From Candidatus Azambacteria bacterium (GTDB lineage: Bacteria > Patescibacteriota > Minisyncoccia > GWC2-36-17 > WO2-46-25), in NCBI GenBank assembly GCA_016234725.1, contig JACRAK010000029.1, forward strand, positions 1 through 55,976: DNA of 55,976 bases. Reading direction: 5' to 3'. The translations under genes and the position numbers were made by a program. Shown here piece after piece: positions 14,900 to 23,741 of the stretch; position 1 is the stretch's first letter, and each line of letters begins with the position of its first letter. The notes beneath the pieces are model-generated. The model had not been told where the DNA came from. It did not search any database and saw only the letters and a list, made by a program, of their open reading frames with translations.

Positions 14900-15073
14900 G
14901 CCAGCACCCGTTATTCTTTCTTTTATCTTAACGGAAGCCACGACTACACTATCGCTCCGCTGGACTGCTGTTTGTTGCCAATCGCTTCGCTCTTGGACAA
15001 ACAGGGAGCGCAGCCCTCCCATAATTATGATAAAAGGCGTGAGCGGATTAAAGAAAGAATGATGGATGCTGGC
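14900..15073 (+). repeat. F1 palindromic element copy A, containing an F4 insert
   Basis: Outer arms GCCAGCA/TGCTGGC are specific to this locus. Inside are the F1 signatures ATTCTTTCTTTTATC on the left and GTGAGCGGATTAAAGAAAG on the right. Compared with copy C, the core is interrupted after AACGGAAG by a 73-nt F4 element. Confidence 0.75.
14937..15009 (+). repeat. F4 hairpin element inserted in F1 copy A
   Basis: It runs from GCCACGACTACACTATCGC to ACAAACAGGGAGC, with the stem CTGTTTGT/ACAAACAG. Removing it restores the F1 core order seen at 26994-27103. Confidence 0.7.
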
Positions 15074-15083
15074 AGAATATTTC

Positions 15084-15470
15084 CTACTTCCCGAAAAGAG
15101 CGCGAAACCATTTCCGGGGGTTTGATTCTTTGCTCTCTGCCGCGCTTTGCGCGCTCTCTTTCTTTTGGATCGTTGTGTCGCGCCCGCCTACGATGATCAC
15201 CGCTTTCTCCCCTTCCTTCTGAAGATTCAGCTTTTTGCGCGCCTCTTTCTCCACGTACGCATCGTCGTTGAGGCGCTTGATGAGCACATGCAGGTCGTCG
15301 CTTTTTGCGCTTAATGCCTTCAACTCTCCGTCGATGGTTGAAATATGTTTCGTTATCTGATACTTTTCATATGAGACGCGCCCCACCTTATATACCAATA
15401 CGCCCGCAATTGCCACAAGTGCGAGCGCCACGATCATCGTCTTTCTCCCTTTGGCGGTACGGCGGCTCAT
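15084..15470 (-). CDS. FtsB/DivIC-like septum formation protein
   Basis: A 128-aa bitopic protein. A basic cytoplasmic start (MSRRTAKGRKTM) leads into one TM (about 15-32), then a coiled coil (about 40-80) and ARKKLNLQKEGEKAVIIVG, the family's C-terminal hallmark. The ATG at 15470 is preferred to the TTG used in the track. FtsB/DivIC bridges FtsL and FtsQ and signals septal wall synthesis. It is divergent from a tiny plus-strand TM peptide. Confidence 0.82.
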   Translation of the reverse strand: MSRRTAKGRKTMIVALALVAIAGVLVYKVGRVSYEKYQITKHISTIDGELKALSAKSDDLHVLIKRLNDDAYVEKEARKKLNLQKEGEKAVIIVGGRDTTIQKKESAQSAAESKESNPRKWFRALFGK

Positions 15471-15493
15471 ACGCACCAATAATAGCTAATTCC

Positions 15494-15595
15494 ATGACAA
15501 AGCACAAGAAAATAGTGACCACCATTTGGACCGTTCTCGTCGTTCTTATCGTCATCTCGATGGTCGCGTTCACCATCCTTCCGCTCCTCGGATAG
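15494..15595 (+). CDS. Tiny single-TM peptide, 33 aa
   Basis: It starts MTKHKKIVTT and is otherwise one membrane helix (VLVVLIVISMVAFTILPLLG). The start codon is only 23 nt from the divergent FtsB-like gene, so they could share a promoter region. It is too short for the track on its own. Composition and basic N-terminus support a genuine membrane micropeptide, but no homologue can be checked here. Confidence 0.5.
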   Translation: MTKHKKIVTTIWTVLVVLIVISMVAFTILPLLG

Positions 15596-15664
15596 AACGT
15601 AGAATGTAGCGAGTAGAACGTAGGAGTAACATCCTTCTACTGCCTACTCGCTATTCGCTAACTT
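15596..15664. repeat. F5 degenerate-arm palindrome (GTAGAA type)
   Basis: GTAGAATGTAGCGAGTAG-type units on the left face CTACTGCCTACTCGC on the right. It fills the gap after the tiny TM peptide and overlaps the lepA stop. Confidence 0.6.
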
Positions 15665-17535
15665 CTTTGCAGTACTTTGAAGTAGACGTCGGGGGGGATA
15701 TCCACCTTCCCCATCGCCTTCATTTTCTGCTTGCCTTTTTTCTGCTTTTCAAGCAGTTTTTTCTTGCGTGAATAATCGCCGCCGTAGAGGTACCCGGTGA
15801 CATCTTTGCGCATCGCGGAAATATCTTCGCGCGCGATGATCTTGCCCCCGATCGCCGCCTGGATCGACACTGCAAATAACTGGCGCGGGAGCACTTCTTT
15901 CAGCTTCGCCACGAGCGCCTTACCCCTGCGTACCGCATCCGCGCGCGGAACGATCTGCGCGAACGGCTCCACGATATCCCCCGCCACAAGCACATCCATT
16001 TTCACCAGATCGTTGGGCACGAACCCGATCAGCTCGTAGTTGAGCGACGCATAGCCTGATGTCGCGGATTTAAGCCGGTCGTAAAAATCGACCACCACCT
16101 CGGCAAGCGGCACTTCGTAACGCAACAGCACTTTTTCGGCGGTCACATACTGCGTTTCTTTTGAGATGCCGCGCGATTCATTCAGCAGCTGCATGACCTG
16201 GCCGAGATACTCAGCGCTCGTCAGGATCTCCACTTTCGCGTACGGCTCAGAGATAACCAGCACCTCGCCCGCATCGCGGATCTGGCTTGGCGAATAAATA
16301 ACATATTCTTCTTGATTGCGGGTCGTAATGCGATACGAAACCGACGGCGCGGTGATGAGCGGTACGATGCCGTATTCCCTGCTCAAGCGCTCCCGTATGA
16401 TGTCCAGATGAAGCACGCCGAGAAACCCGCACCGAAACCCCCGCCCGAGCGCATCGGATTGTTCGGGCTCGAAATAAAACGACGCATCGTTGAGCCGAAG
16501 TTTTGAAAACGCATCGCGGAGCATATCGAACCCATCCGCGCTCTGCGGGAAAAAACTCGCGAACACGACGCGCTGCGGTTCTTTATACCCGACAAGCGCT
16601 CCCTGCGCCCGCTCGCTCTCGTGCGTCACCGTGTCGCCAACGCGCACTTTATTTATTTCCTTCAGCCCGGTGGCGATATACCCGATCTCCCCCGTTTCAA
16701 GGATATCTTTTGATTCAAACTGCGGGCGGAATACGCCCGCCTCTATCACTTCCGACATCGCATCCGCCATCATGAACCGCACGACCTCGTGCGCTTTCAC
16801 CGAGCCGTCCATGACGCGGATATTCGCCACGACGCCTTTATACGAATCATACGAAGAATCAAAAATGAGCGCCTTGAGCGGTCCCTTGGGATCTCCTTTG
16901 GGCGGCGGCACCATCGTCACCACTTTTTCAAGCAACTCCGGAACACCTTTGCCTGTTTTACCGGAAATGTATAATATCTCGCTTTGCGCGATGCCGAGTA
17001 TCTTTGATATCTCTTCGGCCGCCTCTTCCGGGCGGGCATGCGGGAGATCGATTTTGTTGACCGCAGGAATGATAACAAGCCCCTGCATCAATGCCTGCTC
17101 CAGATTCGCGAGTGTTTGCGCCTGCACGCCCTTGGTCGCGTCAACCAGCAAGATCGCCCCTTCCACCGCGGCAAGCGAACGCGACACCTCATAGCCGAAA
17201 TCGACATGGCCGGGGGTATCTATCAAATTCAGAATGTATTCTGAATTTGATAACTGATGACTCATAACTGATGACTCGTGACCGCCGGATCCTGAAATTT
17301 TGCTATTTGTTATACGTTTTAAGTTATCAGTCGATGGTCGGTAGACCATCCGCACCGGTTGCATTTTAATGGTGATGCCGCGTTCACGCTCGATGCTCAT
17401 CGTATCGAGCATTTGGTCCTGCATTTTGCGCTTTTCTACCGCGCCCGTGAGGTCCAAGAACCGGTCGGCAAGCGTCGACTTGCCATGATCAATGTGGGCC
17501 AGTATTGCAAAGTTGCGGATATATTTCTGATCCAT
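15658..17535 (-). CDS. lepA: Elongation factor 4 (LepA) with in-frame palindrome insert
   Basis: A 625-aa translational GTPase. G1 is HIDHGKST, G2 is in RERGIT, G3 is DTPGHVDF and G4 is NKIDLP. The C-terminal LepA domain is complete, including GGDYSRKKKLLEKQKKGK. EF4 acts on stalled or mis-translocated ribosomes. The normal protein is about 600 aa. Here about 27 extra residues lie between MVYR and the YILNL strand before G3. The DNA of the insert is an inverted/direct-repeat element, so it was inserted without breaking the frame. The loop position explains tolerance. Confidence 0.94.
   Translation of the reverse strand: MDQKYIRNFAILAHIDHGKSTLADRFLDLTGAVEKRKMQDQMLDTMSIERERGITIKMQPVRMVYRPSTDNLKRITNSKISGSGGHESSVMSHQLSNSEYILNLIDTPGHVDFGYEVSRSLAAVEGAILLVDATKGVQAQTLANLEQALMQGLVIIPAVNKIDLPHARPEEAAEEISKILGIAQSEILYISGKTGKGVPELLEKVVTMVPPPKGDPKGPLKALIFDSSYDSYKGVVANIRVMDGSVKAHEVVRFMMADAMSEVIEAGVFRPQFESKDILETGEIGYIATGLKEINKVRVGDTVTHESERAQGALVGYKEPQRVVFASFFPQSADGFDMLRDAFSKLRLNDASFYFEPEQSDALGRGFRCGFLGVLHLDIIRERLSREYGIVPLITAPSVSYRITTRNQEEYVIYSPSQIRDAGEVLVISEPYAKVEILTSAEYLGQVMQLLNESRGISKETQYVTAEKVLLRYEVPLAEVVVDFYDRLKSATSGYASLNYELIGFVPNDLVKMDVLVAGDIVEPFAQIVPRADAVRRGKALVAKLKEVLPRQLFAVSIQAAIGGKIIAREDISAMRKDVTGYLYGGDYSRKKKLLEKQKKGKQKMKAMGKVDIPPDVYFKVLQRS
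17228..17345. repeat. Palindromic repeat inserted within lepA
   Basis: On the coding strand ACTGATAACTT is followed by about 45 nt and then two tandem GAGTCATCAGTTAT units; TGATAACT and AGTTATCA are complementary. Next to it AAATTCAGAAT/ATTCTGAATTT forms a second palindrome. It encodes the extra residues in LepA. Confidence 0.7.
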
Positions 17536-17553
17536 ACGTCTTTATTCTGTGAA

Positions 17554-19242
17554 TTATTGTTTTTCCTCCGAACCGCTCACGGGGAAAAGCCGCGAAAGGA
17601 ATATTCTTTTTACCGGAAGCGAGAACGACTGCACGACTGAAGCGAATTCCGGGATACGGAGTATGTGCGACGCGGCGCCATACACGATCGCGCCCGCGAC
17701 AAGCGCAAAGCCCCCCTGCGCAAACACGCCCGCAAACGTCTGCATATTCACCCATTGTGCGGCAATATGCAATGCCCCATACACCGCGACCGCCATGCAC
17801 GCTGCGGCTACGTTGATCTTGAACAAGGAGGGAACGATGCGCGCACTGTCAAAATGTTCCACGCGCACCATGAATGCAGAGTACAGCGCTAAGAGGTTTA
17901 TCACGCTCGCAACCGAAAACGCGAGCGGCAACGCAAGGATAGCCGCGTGCGCGAGATCAGAAACCCGAAATATCGCGCCGACCACGCGTGCAAATTCGCC
18001 GCCCGCGGTCATCAGATGAAGAAAATAAAAACTGAGGAGTGCGGCGAGCGCCGTTGATGCGATATTGATGACCACGGGGGTCTTGGTGTCTTGCAGCGCG
18101 TAAAATGCGCGTGAAAAAAGCGGTACCAAGCTTTGCGCAAAGATAGAGAGCGCGAATGCGCCGACTGCCGCCGCGGTCAAGCGCGTATCTTCCCATGAGA
18201 ACTGGCCGTATCCGAGCAGCACGCGCACGAGCTGCGCGCGCATAAGGATAAGAAACAATGAAATAGGGATCACGAAATACAGGATCTGATTGATCGCGTC
18301 ATAGAGCTTGTTTAAGAATGCATCTATGTCCCCTTTCGCGTAGCTGGCGGCAAGAAACGGGAATACCGCACTCACGAACGAAAGTGCGATGATGCTGATG
18401 GGGACGAACTGCAGATCATTCGCAAAATAAAAGACCGCGATGCTTCCCGAGGCGACCGTGGACGCGATCGCCGTGACCACCACGAAATTAAGCTGGTTTG
18501 CCACAAGCCCTACGGTGCGGGGCAGCGAAAGCCGCGCGATCTTTACAAGGCCGAGGTGCCGTAGCGTGAACTCGGGCCTGAAAGAAAACCCGAGTTGCGC
18601 AACCGCGGGGATCTGAATGAGAAAATGAAGCAACGCACCGAGTACAACGCCGACCGCAAGTCCCGCGACGCCGAATGGTTTTACGAGAAACAGCGCGCCG
18701 ATGATGATGCCGATGTTATACATGACCGGCGCGAGCGCAAAGGCAAAGAATCGCCTGCGCGCCTGAAGCATATTACCGATGATGTTGGACGCGCCAAGCA
18801 ATATGGGGCTTAAAAACATGATACGCATCAGGAGTGCGGTCTGCGCCTGCTTTTCCCCGTCAAAGCCGGGCGCGACCAGCGCCACAAGCCACGGCGCGAA
18901 CACCGCGGCGATCGCGGCACATACCGCAAACACCGTGCAAAACACGGTAAGCACGACGTTCGCGAGCCGCCACGCTTCTTCTTTATTGCGCGCCTCGTAT
19001 TCCGCGAACACCGGAATGAACACCGAACTCAATATGCCGAGAATGAGAAGGCTGTACAGGAAGTCCGGGATGAGAAACGCGGCAAAATACACATCCATCG
19101 TATCTCCCGCGCCGAATTCGCCGGCAAAAATGCGGTTGCGCAGGATGCCAAGCGCCTTGGATAAAAAAGAAAAAAAGCCGATCATGACCGCGGCGGAAAA
19201 AATGACATCGAACTCTGCGTTGAAAATATTACGCCATTTCAT
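17554..19242 (-). CDS. murJ: Lipid II flippase MurJ-like (MviN family)
   Basis: A 562-aa MATE-like membrane protein with about 14 TM segments. The N-terminal KALGILRNRIFAGEFGAGDTMDVYFAAF holds the family's conserved Arg and Asp region (quoted in parts: GILRNRIFAGEFG, GDTMDVYFAAF). It flips the peptidoglycan precursor lipid II outward. Its ATG overlaps the TGA of the DUF4012 gene, and lepA follows after 18 nt. Neighbouring DUF4012 and sugar transferase genes suggest an alternative role in surface polysaccharide export, but MurJ-like is the closest call. Confidence 0.88.
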   Translation of the reverse strand: MKWRNIFNAEFDVIFSAAVMIGFFSFLSKALGILRNRIFAGEFGAGDTMDVYFAAFLIPDFLYSLLILGILSSVFIPVFAEYEARNKEEAWRLANVVLTVFCTVFAVCAAIAAVFAPWLVALVAPGFDGEKQAQTALLMRIMFLSPILLGASNIIGNMLQARRRFFAFALAPVMYNIGIIIGALFLVKPFGVAGLAVGVVLGALLHFLIQIPAVAQLGFSFRPEFTLRHLGLVKIARLSLPRTVGLVANQLNFVVVTAIASTVASGSIAVFYFANDLQFVPISIIALSFVSAVFPFLAASYAKGDIDAFLNKLYDAINQILYFVIPISLFLILMRAQLVRVLLGYGQFSWEDTRLTAAAVGAFALSIFAQSLVPLFSRAFYALQDTKTPVVINIASTALAALLSFYFLHLMTAGGEFARVVGAIFRVSDLAHAAILALPLAFSVASVINLLALYSAFMVRVEHFDSARIVPSLFKINVAAACMAVAVYGALHIAAQWVNMQTFAGVFAQGGFALVAGAIVYGAASHILRIPEFASVVQSFSLPVKRIFLSRLFPVSGSEEKQ

Positions 19243-21341
19243 TTGATGGTTGCACGTATGATTACATCGGTAGTGCCGTCCATAGAAATTGCCGACAGGT
19301 CTCTTCCTATTTCATCGATCGCCTGCATTCCTTCGGGCGCCACAAGCGAAAAATTGACCCCCGCAGAAACTCCCGGTTGTTTTTGGAATATGAATGTCAT
19401 CGGCGTACGCGATGCCTCCTGCGTAAATGAAAATGGCAGCCGATAGCGGACGATGGCCGTAACACTTTTCTTTCCTACCGCAACCCATCCGCCAAACACC
19501 GTTTTCCCGGATTCTTCAAAAATACGCACGCCCGATGCGTCATTGCGCGTCGCGCGCTCCGACACCGCAAGATCCTCATCAATGATAAATCGCTCCTCTG
19601 CATAATCGATCTGCGGCAGTATCGTTGCCGCGGCGATCCCGGACGCTTCCAGCAGTTCTGATCCGGCAGGAACATATATCCGCATATACCGCTCGTGTTC
19701 TGCGCCCGCGCCGTTTTTGGGAACAAACTGCACCGCGACCGTATTGATGATATCCCCATTCTCTTCGATATGCGTCTCTTTCCACACATCTTCTTGTACC
19801 GCCACCGCGGCGCCGCCGACATCGCTTGATACCACCGCAAGATAATCCGCGCCTTCTTCGCTGATCACTTCCCCGCCCCACCCTTCTCTCACGATCATGT
19901 CCTGATGATCGCGTTCCGCAAGCCACACCAAAATATCCTTTTCACGCAGACCTTCCTGCATCGCCTGCATGAATGCACGGGTAGTGTCGCCCGAAAACGT
20001 CGGGAGGATTTCGCTGATCGCCCTCAGCACGTCTGTGTGCGCAAGACGCTCGCGATTTTCGCTGTTGACCAGTACCCCGTCATTCCCTTTGACCGGCCCG
20101 GTAAGCGCAAGAATATTTTTCAGCGCGCGATCGTTGAGCGCGATGACGCCGTCCGCATCGCCCCCGCCCGACTTCCCGTAAAAATAGGCTATCTTTTTTG
20201 CGGAAAGCGGGAAATCCAAAAACCAATTCGCGTCATGGAGCGCCCACGCGGTGGCGGTCTTCTGGATCGGCTCGGGGGGAACCACATTCACCTGAAGCTG
20301 GCCGTCAACGCCATAGACATCATCAAAAACAATACCGGTGATCGCACCGCCTTGCGTCGTAATAACTCCCACGGAACGGATCGCGCCGCCGGTCGCCCGG
20401 GCGACAGCGCCGTCTTGCGCGACCAATACGAATTTCCGGGGACGCTCCACGCCCAGCGCCCATACGGCAAGTTTCAAATACGATGCGAGCCGTCCCGCAT
20501 GCGCGCCCGCGAGCGCAAGCTGAGGCGCAAGCGCACCGATGTGCGTGCGCGCATCATCGGCTAAAACAGCATCGTCCTTTGCCTCGGCAAATACCTCCTC
20601 CACTCTGCGTGATACGCTAGACGCCTCTGCTATCCCCACCAGCGCGTCACCGATCGATTCCCCCGCTGTCGCGCCCGCATACACATCCTTCATGCGAAAG
20701 AAAGAAGCAAAGGACACCTGAAACAGCGGTTCCATTCCTTGGGCAAGTTTTTCTGCCGCACCGAGAGCCTCCCGTTCAAGTGCCGAGACGCCTGCGGATG
20801 CGCCGCCTCCTCCCCGATGAATGAAAGAAGCGAGTGTGCCTTGCATGGAGGCAACAACCGCGCGACCGCCTTGTTCCCGCTCTGTTGCGCGCTCATGCGC
20901 GGCATGGAACAGAAACATCGCTTGTGCAAGATCAAATTGGGCCAGTGACCGTTGCGCGGAAAGAATGTCTTCGTACGCCGCGCGCGCGTCGGCAAATGCC
21001 GGCACTCCTTGCATGCTCCCGCTCCACCGCCATGCTGCGCCAAAAACAGCGGTAAGCACTACGACGCCGAACGCTCCCGTGAGCGCAATGCGCCATAGAA
21101 AAGAAAATCGGGAACTAAAAGGCGGCGGCGCGGCAACGCGCTGCCATTGCGGCCCTTGCGCCGCCTGTTCGCGCTGATATTGCTCAAAGTATACGTTGCT
21201 TTGCTGATTCGTGTGTTTGAGGTAGAACCGGGCAAATTGCGACTCTTCCCATTCGTGTTCCACGTCAAACGGCGCGTCGCGCTCGGATGCAGCAAATATG
21301 CTTTGTTCCTTTTTTTGTTTTTCCGAAGAAGAGCCGCTCAT
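19239..21341 (-). CDS. DUF4012-type membrane-anchored surface protein
   Basis: A protein of about 700 aa. A polar cytoplasmic N-terminus (about 85 residues) precedes one TM (about 95-115). A helical segment follows, and then the DUF4012-like core with KFVLVAQDGAVARATGGAI and later GGGDADGVIALND. The family is widespread in CPR and Actinobacteria and often sits in surface polysaccharide clusters; its function is not established. The start MSGSSSEK at 21341 was chosen over a GTG at 21371 that would overlap the upstream gene by 20 nt; either is possible. Its stop is ATGA-coupled to murJ. Confidence 0.75.
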   Translation of the reverse strand: MSGSSSEKQKKEQSIFAASERDAPFDVEHEWEESQFARFYLKHTNQQSNVYFEQYQREQAAQGPQWQRVAAPPPFSSRFSFLWRIALTGAFGVVVLTAVFGAAWRWSGSMQGVPAFADARAAYEDILSAQRSLAQFDLAQAMFLFHAAHERATEREQGGRAVVASMQGTLASFIHRGGGGASAGVSALEREALGAAEKLAQGMEPLFQVSFASFFRMKDVYAGATAGESIGDALVGIAEASSVSRRVEEVFAEAKDDAVLADDARTHIGALAPQLALAGAHAGRLASYLKLAVWALGVERPRKFVLVAQDGAVARATGGAIRSVGVITTQGGAITGIVFDDVYGVDGQLQVNVVPPEPIQKTATAWALHDANWFLDFPLSAKKIAYFYGKSGGGDADGVIALNDRALKNILALTGPVKGNDGVLVNSENRERLAHTDVLRAISEILPTFSGDTTRAFMQAMQEGLREKDILVWLAERDHQDMIVREGWGGEVISEEGADYLAVVSSDVGGAAVAVQEDVWKETHIEENGDIINTVAVQFVPKNGAGAEHERYMRIYVPAGSELLEASGIAAATILPQIDYAEERFIIDEDLAVSERATRNDASGVRIFEESGKTVFGGWVAVGKKSVTAIVRYRLPFSFTQEASRTPMTFIFQKQPGVSAGVNFSLVAPEGMQAIDEIGRDLSAISMDGTTDVIIRATIK

Positions 21342-21351
21342 ATCCTTTGTA

Positions 21352-22740
21352 TTAACATGCGGACCGATCACGAAGCACCAGCATAACCGTCCTCAGTAAT
21401 ATTTTAATATCCAAAAAAAGCGACCAATTCTCGATATAATACGTATCAAGCTTGACCTCTTCTTCAAACGGCAGATTCGAAGACCCCGAGATCTGCGCCA
21501 TCCCGGTCATGCCCGCTTTCACCACCAGCAGTTTTTTATGATGTCGTTCATATTGGCCTACCTCTTCCGGCTCATGCGGGCGCGGTCCCACGAGGCTCAT
21601 TTCCCCTTTCAGCACGTTAAAAAGCTGCGGCAACTCATCGATGCGCGTCCTGCGCAGCGCTTTCCCGATACGCGTCACCCGCGGATCATTGTGCATTTTA
21701 AATAACGGGCCGCCGTCATTTCGCTCATTGAATTCCGCAAGCTGTTCTTTCATTTCATGCGCGCGATCAACCATGGAGCGGAATTTATACATCGAAAATT
21801 TCTTTCCTAATGTGATGCGGTCAAGCGCCACAAACACCGGCCCCTGCGAATCGAGTTTCACCAGTATCGCCGTTGCCGCAAACAAGGGCGACAGCGTAAT
21901 GAGCCCCGCCGCCGCGCCAACGCAATCCATGATCCGCTTGATCACCCGCCCCCACCCATCAAGCGCGGTGTGCTTCACCTCAATGAGCGGAATGCCGCCC
22001 ACCACGTCCACCTCCACATTCGTCGTAAGCGCCTGAAAAAGCGTCGGCGCAAAACGGAACGTCAAATGCCGATCGCGGCAGAATTCCGCAAGCTCCACGA
22101 TCGCTTCTTTGCCGTAATCCGCGCGCCCCACGATGACCGCATCAATGCCTGGGTTTTCGATCGCTTGTTTTATTCCTTCCAGATCAAGCGCCGCGATCTG
22201 TTTTACCACGCGATACCGCAGCGAAGGATTGCGTCCTATTTCGCGTTTAAGGATATCCGAAACCTCGTCATCGCCGATAATGAGCGCGCGTTTTACGCCA
22301 AACTGATATCGCACCGCGCAATACCGCTCCACCACGCGAAGCACCATCCTCCCTAAAAACACATAGCCGATCGTAAGCGCCCATGCGGCGATCACGATGA
22401 ACCTCGAATCAAACCATTCACGCGTGATAAAGATGTAAATGATGATGGCCATCATCGCAAACGACGCCGCAGCGACCACTTGGAAAAATTCTTGGATGAT
22501 GTCCCCGCGCCTTGAGCGATACAGGCCGATGAGCGCGAACATCGCCATGCAAAAAGGAATGAATGACAGAAGAATAATGATGTACTTCTCAAGCGGCAGA
22601 TTCAAATAAAAGAGCACCGGACGATACTGGCTGACCAGCGCGCTGGTGCGCAAAAAATACGCGGAGATGCCCGCGAAAAACAGCATGATAAAATCAACCG
22701 GCACAAGCGCGACCGTGAACAAAAGCGCCGCTTTTTTCAT
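21352..22740 (-). CDS. Polyprenyl-phosphate sugar-1-phosphate transferase
   Basis: A 462-aa polyisoprenyl-phosphate hexose-1-phosphate transferase of the WbaP/exopolysaccharide type. Four or five N-terminal TM helices are followed by a CoA-binding-like central domain (KRALIIGDDEVSDIL). The catalytic C-terminal bac_transf domain has MYKFRSMV, RRTRIDELPQLFNVL and SLVGPRPHEPEEV. It loads the first sugar phosphate onto undecaprenyl phosphate for a surface glycan. It heads the operon with DUF4012 and murJ. Confidence 0.93.
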   Translation of the reverse strand: MKKAALLFTVALVPVDFIMLFFAGISAYFLRTSALVSQYRPVLFYLNLPLEKYIIILLSFIPFCMAMFALIGLYRSRRGDIIQEFFQVVAAASFAMMAIIIYIFITREWFDSRFIVIAAWALTIGYVFLGRMVLRVVERYCAVRYQFGVKRALIIGDDEVSDILKREIGRNPSLRYRVVKQIAALDLEGIKQAIENPGIDAVIVGRADYGKEAIVELAEFCRDRHLTFRFAPTLFQALTTNVEVDVVGGIPLIEVKHTALDGWGRVIKRIMDCVGAAAGLITLSPLFAATAILVKLDSQGPVFVALDRITLGKKFSMYKFRSMVDRAHEMKEQLAEFNERNDGGPLFKMHNDPRVTRIGKALRRTRIDELPQLFNVLKGEMSLVGPRPHEPEEVGQYERHHKKLLVVKAGMTGMAQISGSSNLPFEEEVKLDTYYIENWSLFLDIKILLRTVMLVLRDRSAC

Positions 22741-22772
22741 AGTACCCGCATCATAGCGAAATACCGCGTATT

Positions 22773-22905
22773 ATTCAACCCGCCTAAATTTTTGCACTCA
22801 TGTGCACGATGCTGGCCACATATCTGCTCTGGTTCTAGTATTGCAACCGTATAAAACCGTTTGTTTAAAGAGCTACTTTTAGTGCAAAAACTTAGGCGGG
22901 TCAAT
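22773..22905. repeat. F3 palindromic element, intergenic copy
   Basis: ATTCAACCCGCCTAAATTTT-type left arm ending in TTTGCAC pairs with GTGCAAAAACTTAGGCGGG on the right, about 20 bp in all. The interior of about 85 nt has GTGCAC and no ORF. It occupies part of the 390-bp gap between the sugar transferase and rnpB. Confidence 0.75.
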
Positions 22906-22983
22906 CCCAAAAAATATGCCCGCTCCTCACTAATAAGGAAAAGGCGGCATATATAAGGAAATTCACCGCATGAAATTGGGAAA

Positions 22984-23020
22984 ATATAAGTTCCTCAGAG
23001 CAAGACTTGAGGAACCTATA
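22984..23020. repeat. Short hairpin in the rnpB downstream gap
   Basis: ATATAAGTTCCTCA and TGAGGAACCTATAT pair around about 9 nt. The motif ATAAGGAAAT occurs on both sides of it in the gap. Apart from this, the F3 copy and the rnpB terminator, I see nothing in 22741-23130; the track ORF 22901-23146 has no protein-like features. Confidence 0.45.
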
Positions 23021-23096
23021 TTTCGTCTTCACTCGGACGCTGTGCACGAGATTACTCGTCCCCGCGCTCCTCGCTAGCCAAAATAAGGAAATATAA

Positions 23097-23127
23097 ACAA
23101 AAAGCGAGGAAATCCTCGCTTTTTTGC
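23097..23127 (-). terminator. rnpB terminator
   Basis: AAAAAGCGAGGA and TCCTCGCTTTTTT form a tight stem followed by TTTTTG on the minus strand. It starts a few nt beyond the 3' strand of rnpB helix P1. Confidence 0.85.
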
Positions 23128-23130
23128 ATA

Positions 23131-23616
23131 CGGGCATTCGGAGCAAACCGGTGAAGATGTACGTAAGCCGGATTCTGTTCCGCCAGCCGGAAAACCGGCC
23201 GGTCGGCGACGATCATTTCTCTTGTCACCGCATTACTGCGGTGATCATGCGACTACCTGCTTTCAAGGAAAGCATATTGTCTTGCACCCGACAAGGATTT
23301 GGCCGTTTCACCCCCGGTGTTGCCATCGGGGCTCGCCCTTGCTCGCTTGCGCGAGAAGGGCGCCTTCCGTCTTTCGTTGGAAAGCGTCTCTGTTCGCACC
23401 TCTAAGGTCGCCCTCGACGGCCGTTAGCCGCTGCCGTTGCCCGCCCAAATTTTTTATCTCTTGACTTTTTGTCGCGCATGCGCAAACGGCGTTTTTCGCG
23501 TTCGCAAAAAATAAAAAATTTGGGCGGGCGGGTGTCCGGACTTTCCTCTCCCCCGCGTTACCGCGTGAGAGCGATCGTCTGTGCATCTTAGCATCCCGGT
23601 TTGCTCCGGATGCCCG
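23131..23616 (-). ncRNA. rnpB: RNase P RNA, with an F3 palindrome insert
   Basis: The catalytic RNA that matures tRNA 5' ends. On the minus strand the universal GAGGAAAGTCCGGAC and the 3' ACAGAATCCGGCTTACG are both present. The long P1 pairs CGGGCATCCGGAGCAAACC with its complement at the 3' end. The GGCTAACGGCC hairpin and GAACAGAGACG follow the first conserved block as in bacterial type A RNAs. At about 486 nt it is longer than the usual 330-400 nt, because a 91-nt palindrome lies directly after the first conserved block. Confidence 0.92.
23439..23529. repeat. F3 palindromic element inserted inside rnpB
   Basis: GCCCGCCCAAATTTTTTAT pairs perfectly over 19 bp with its complement. The 53-nt interior has its own GCGCATGCGC and GTTTTTCGCGTTCGC hairpins. 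It is related to the F3 copies at 22.8 and 55.7 kb by CCCGCC-AA-TTTTT. Confidence 0.8.
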
Positions 23617-23654
23617 TAAAATATCCGATGAAATGAACAAAATATCGCCTTTAT

Positions 23655-23683
23655 AGTATACAAGAAAGCGTCTAAAAAGTCAA
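23655..23683 (-). promoter_or_regulatory. rnpB sigma-70 promoter
   Basis: On the minus strand TTGACT, 17 nt, then TATACT lie about 40 nt upstream of the rnpB P1 helix. Both hexamers are within one base of consensus. Confidence 0.8.
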
Positions 23684-23741
23684 ATCATCGCGGCAAAAAA
23701 AACGGTTCGCGCGCGTATTGACACGGGGGTTATCCACTCCT

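Noticed and set aside
19239-21371. GTG start of the DUF4012 gene at 21371
   Set aside because: It would overlap the sugar transferase by 20 nt; the ATG at 21341 leaves a 10-nt gap. Not excluded.
22901-23146. 81-aa ORF between the sugar transferase and rnpB
   Set aside because: It overlaps the rnpB terminator and an F3 arm and has no protein-like pattern.
23439-23529. Normal extended helix of RNase P RNA
   Set aside because: Kept as an insertion because its arms match the F3 copies elsewhere in the window; a lineage-wide helix would not share sequence with intergenic repeats. The point still needs the covariance test.
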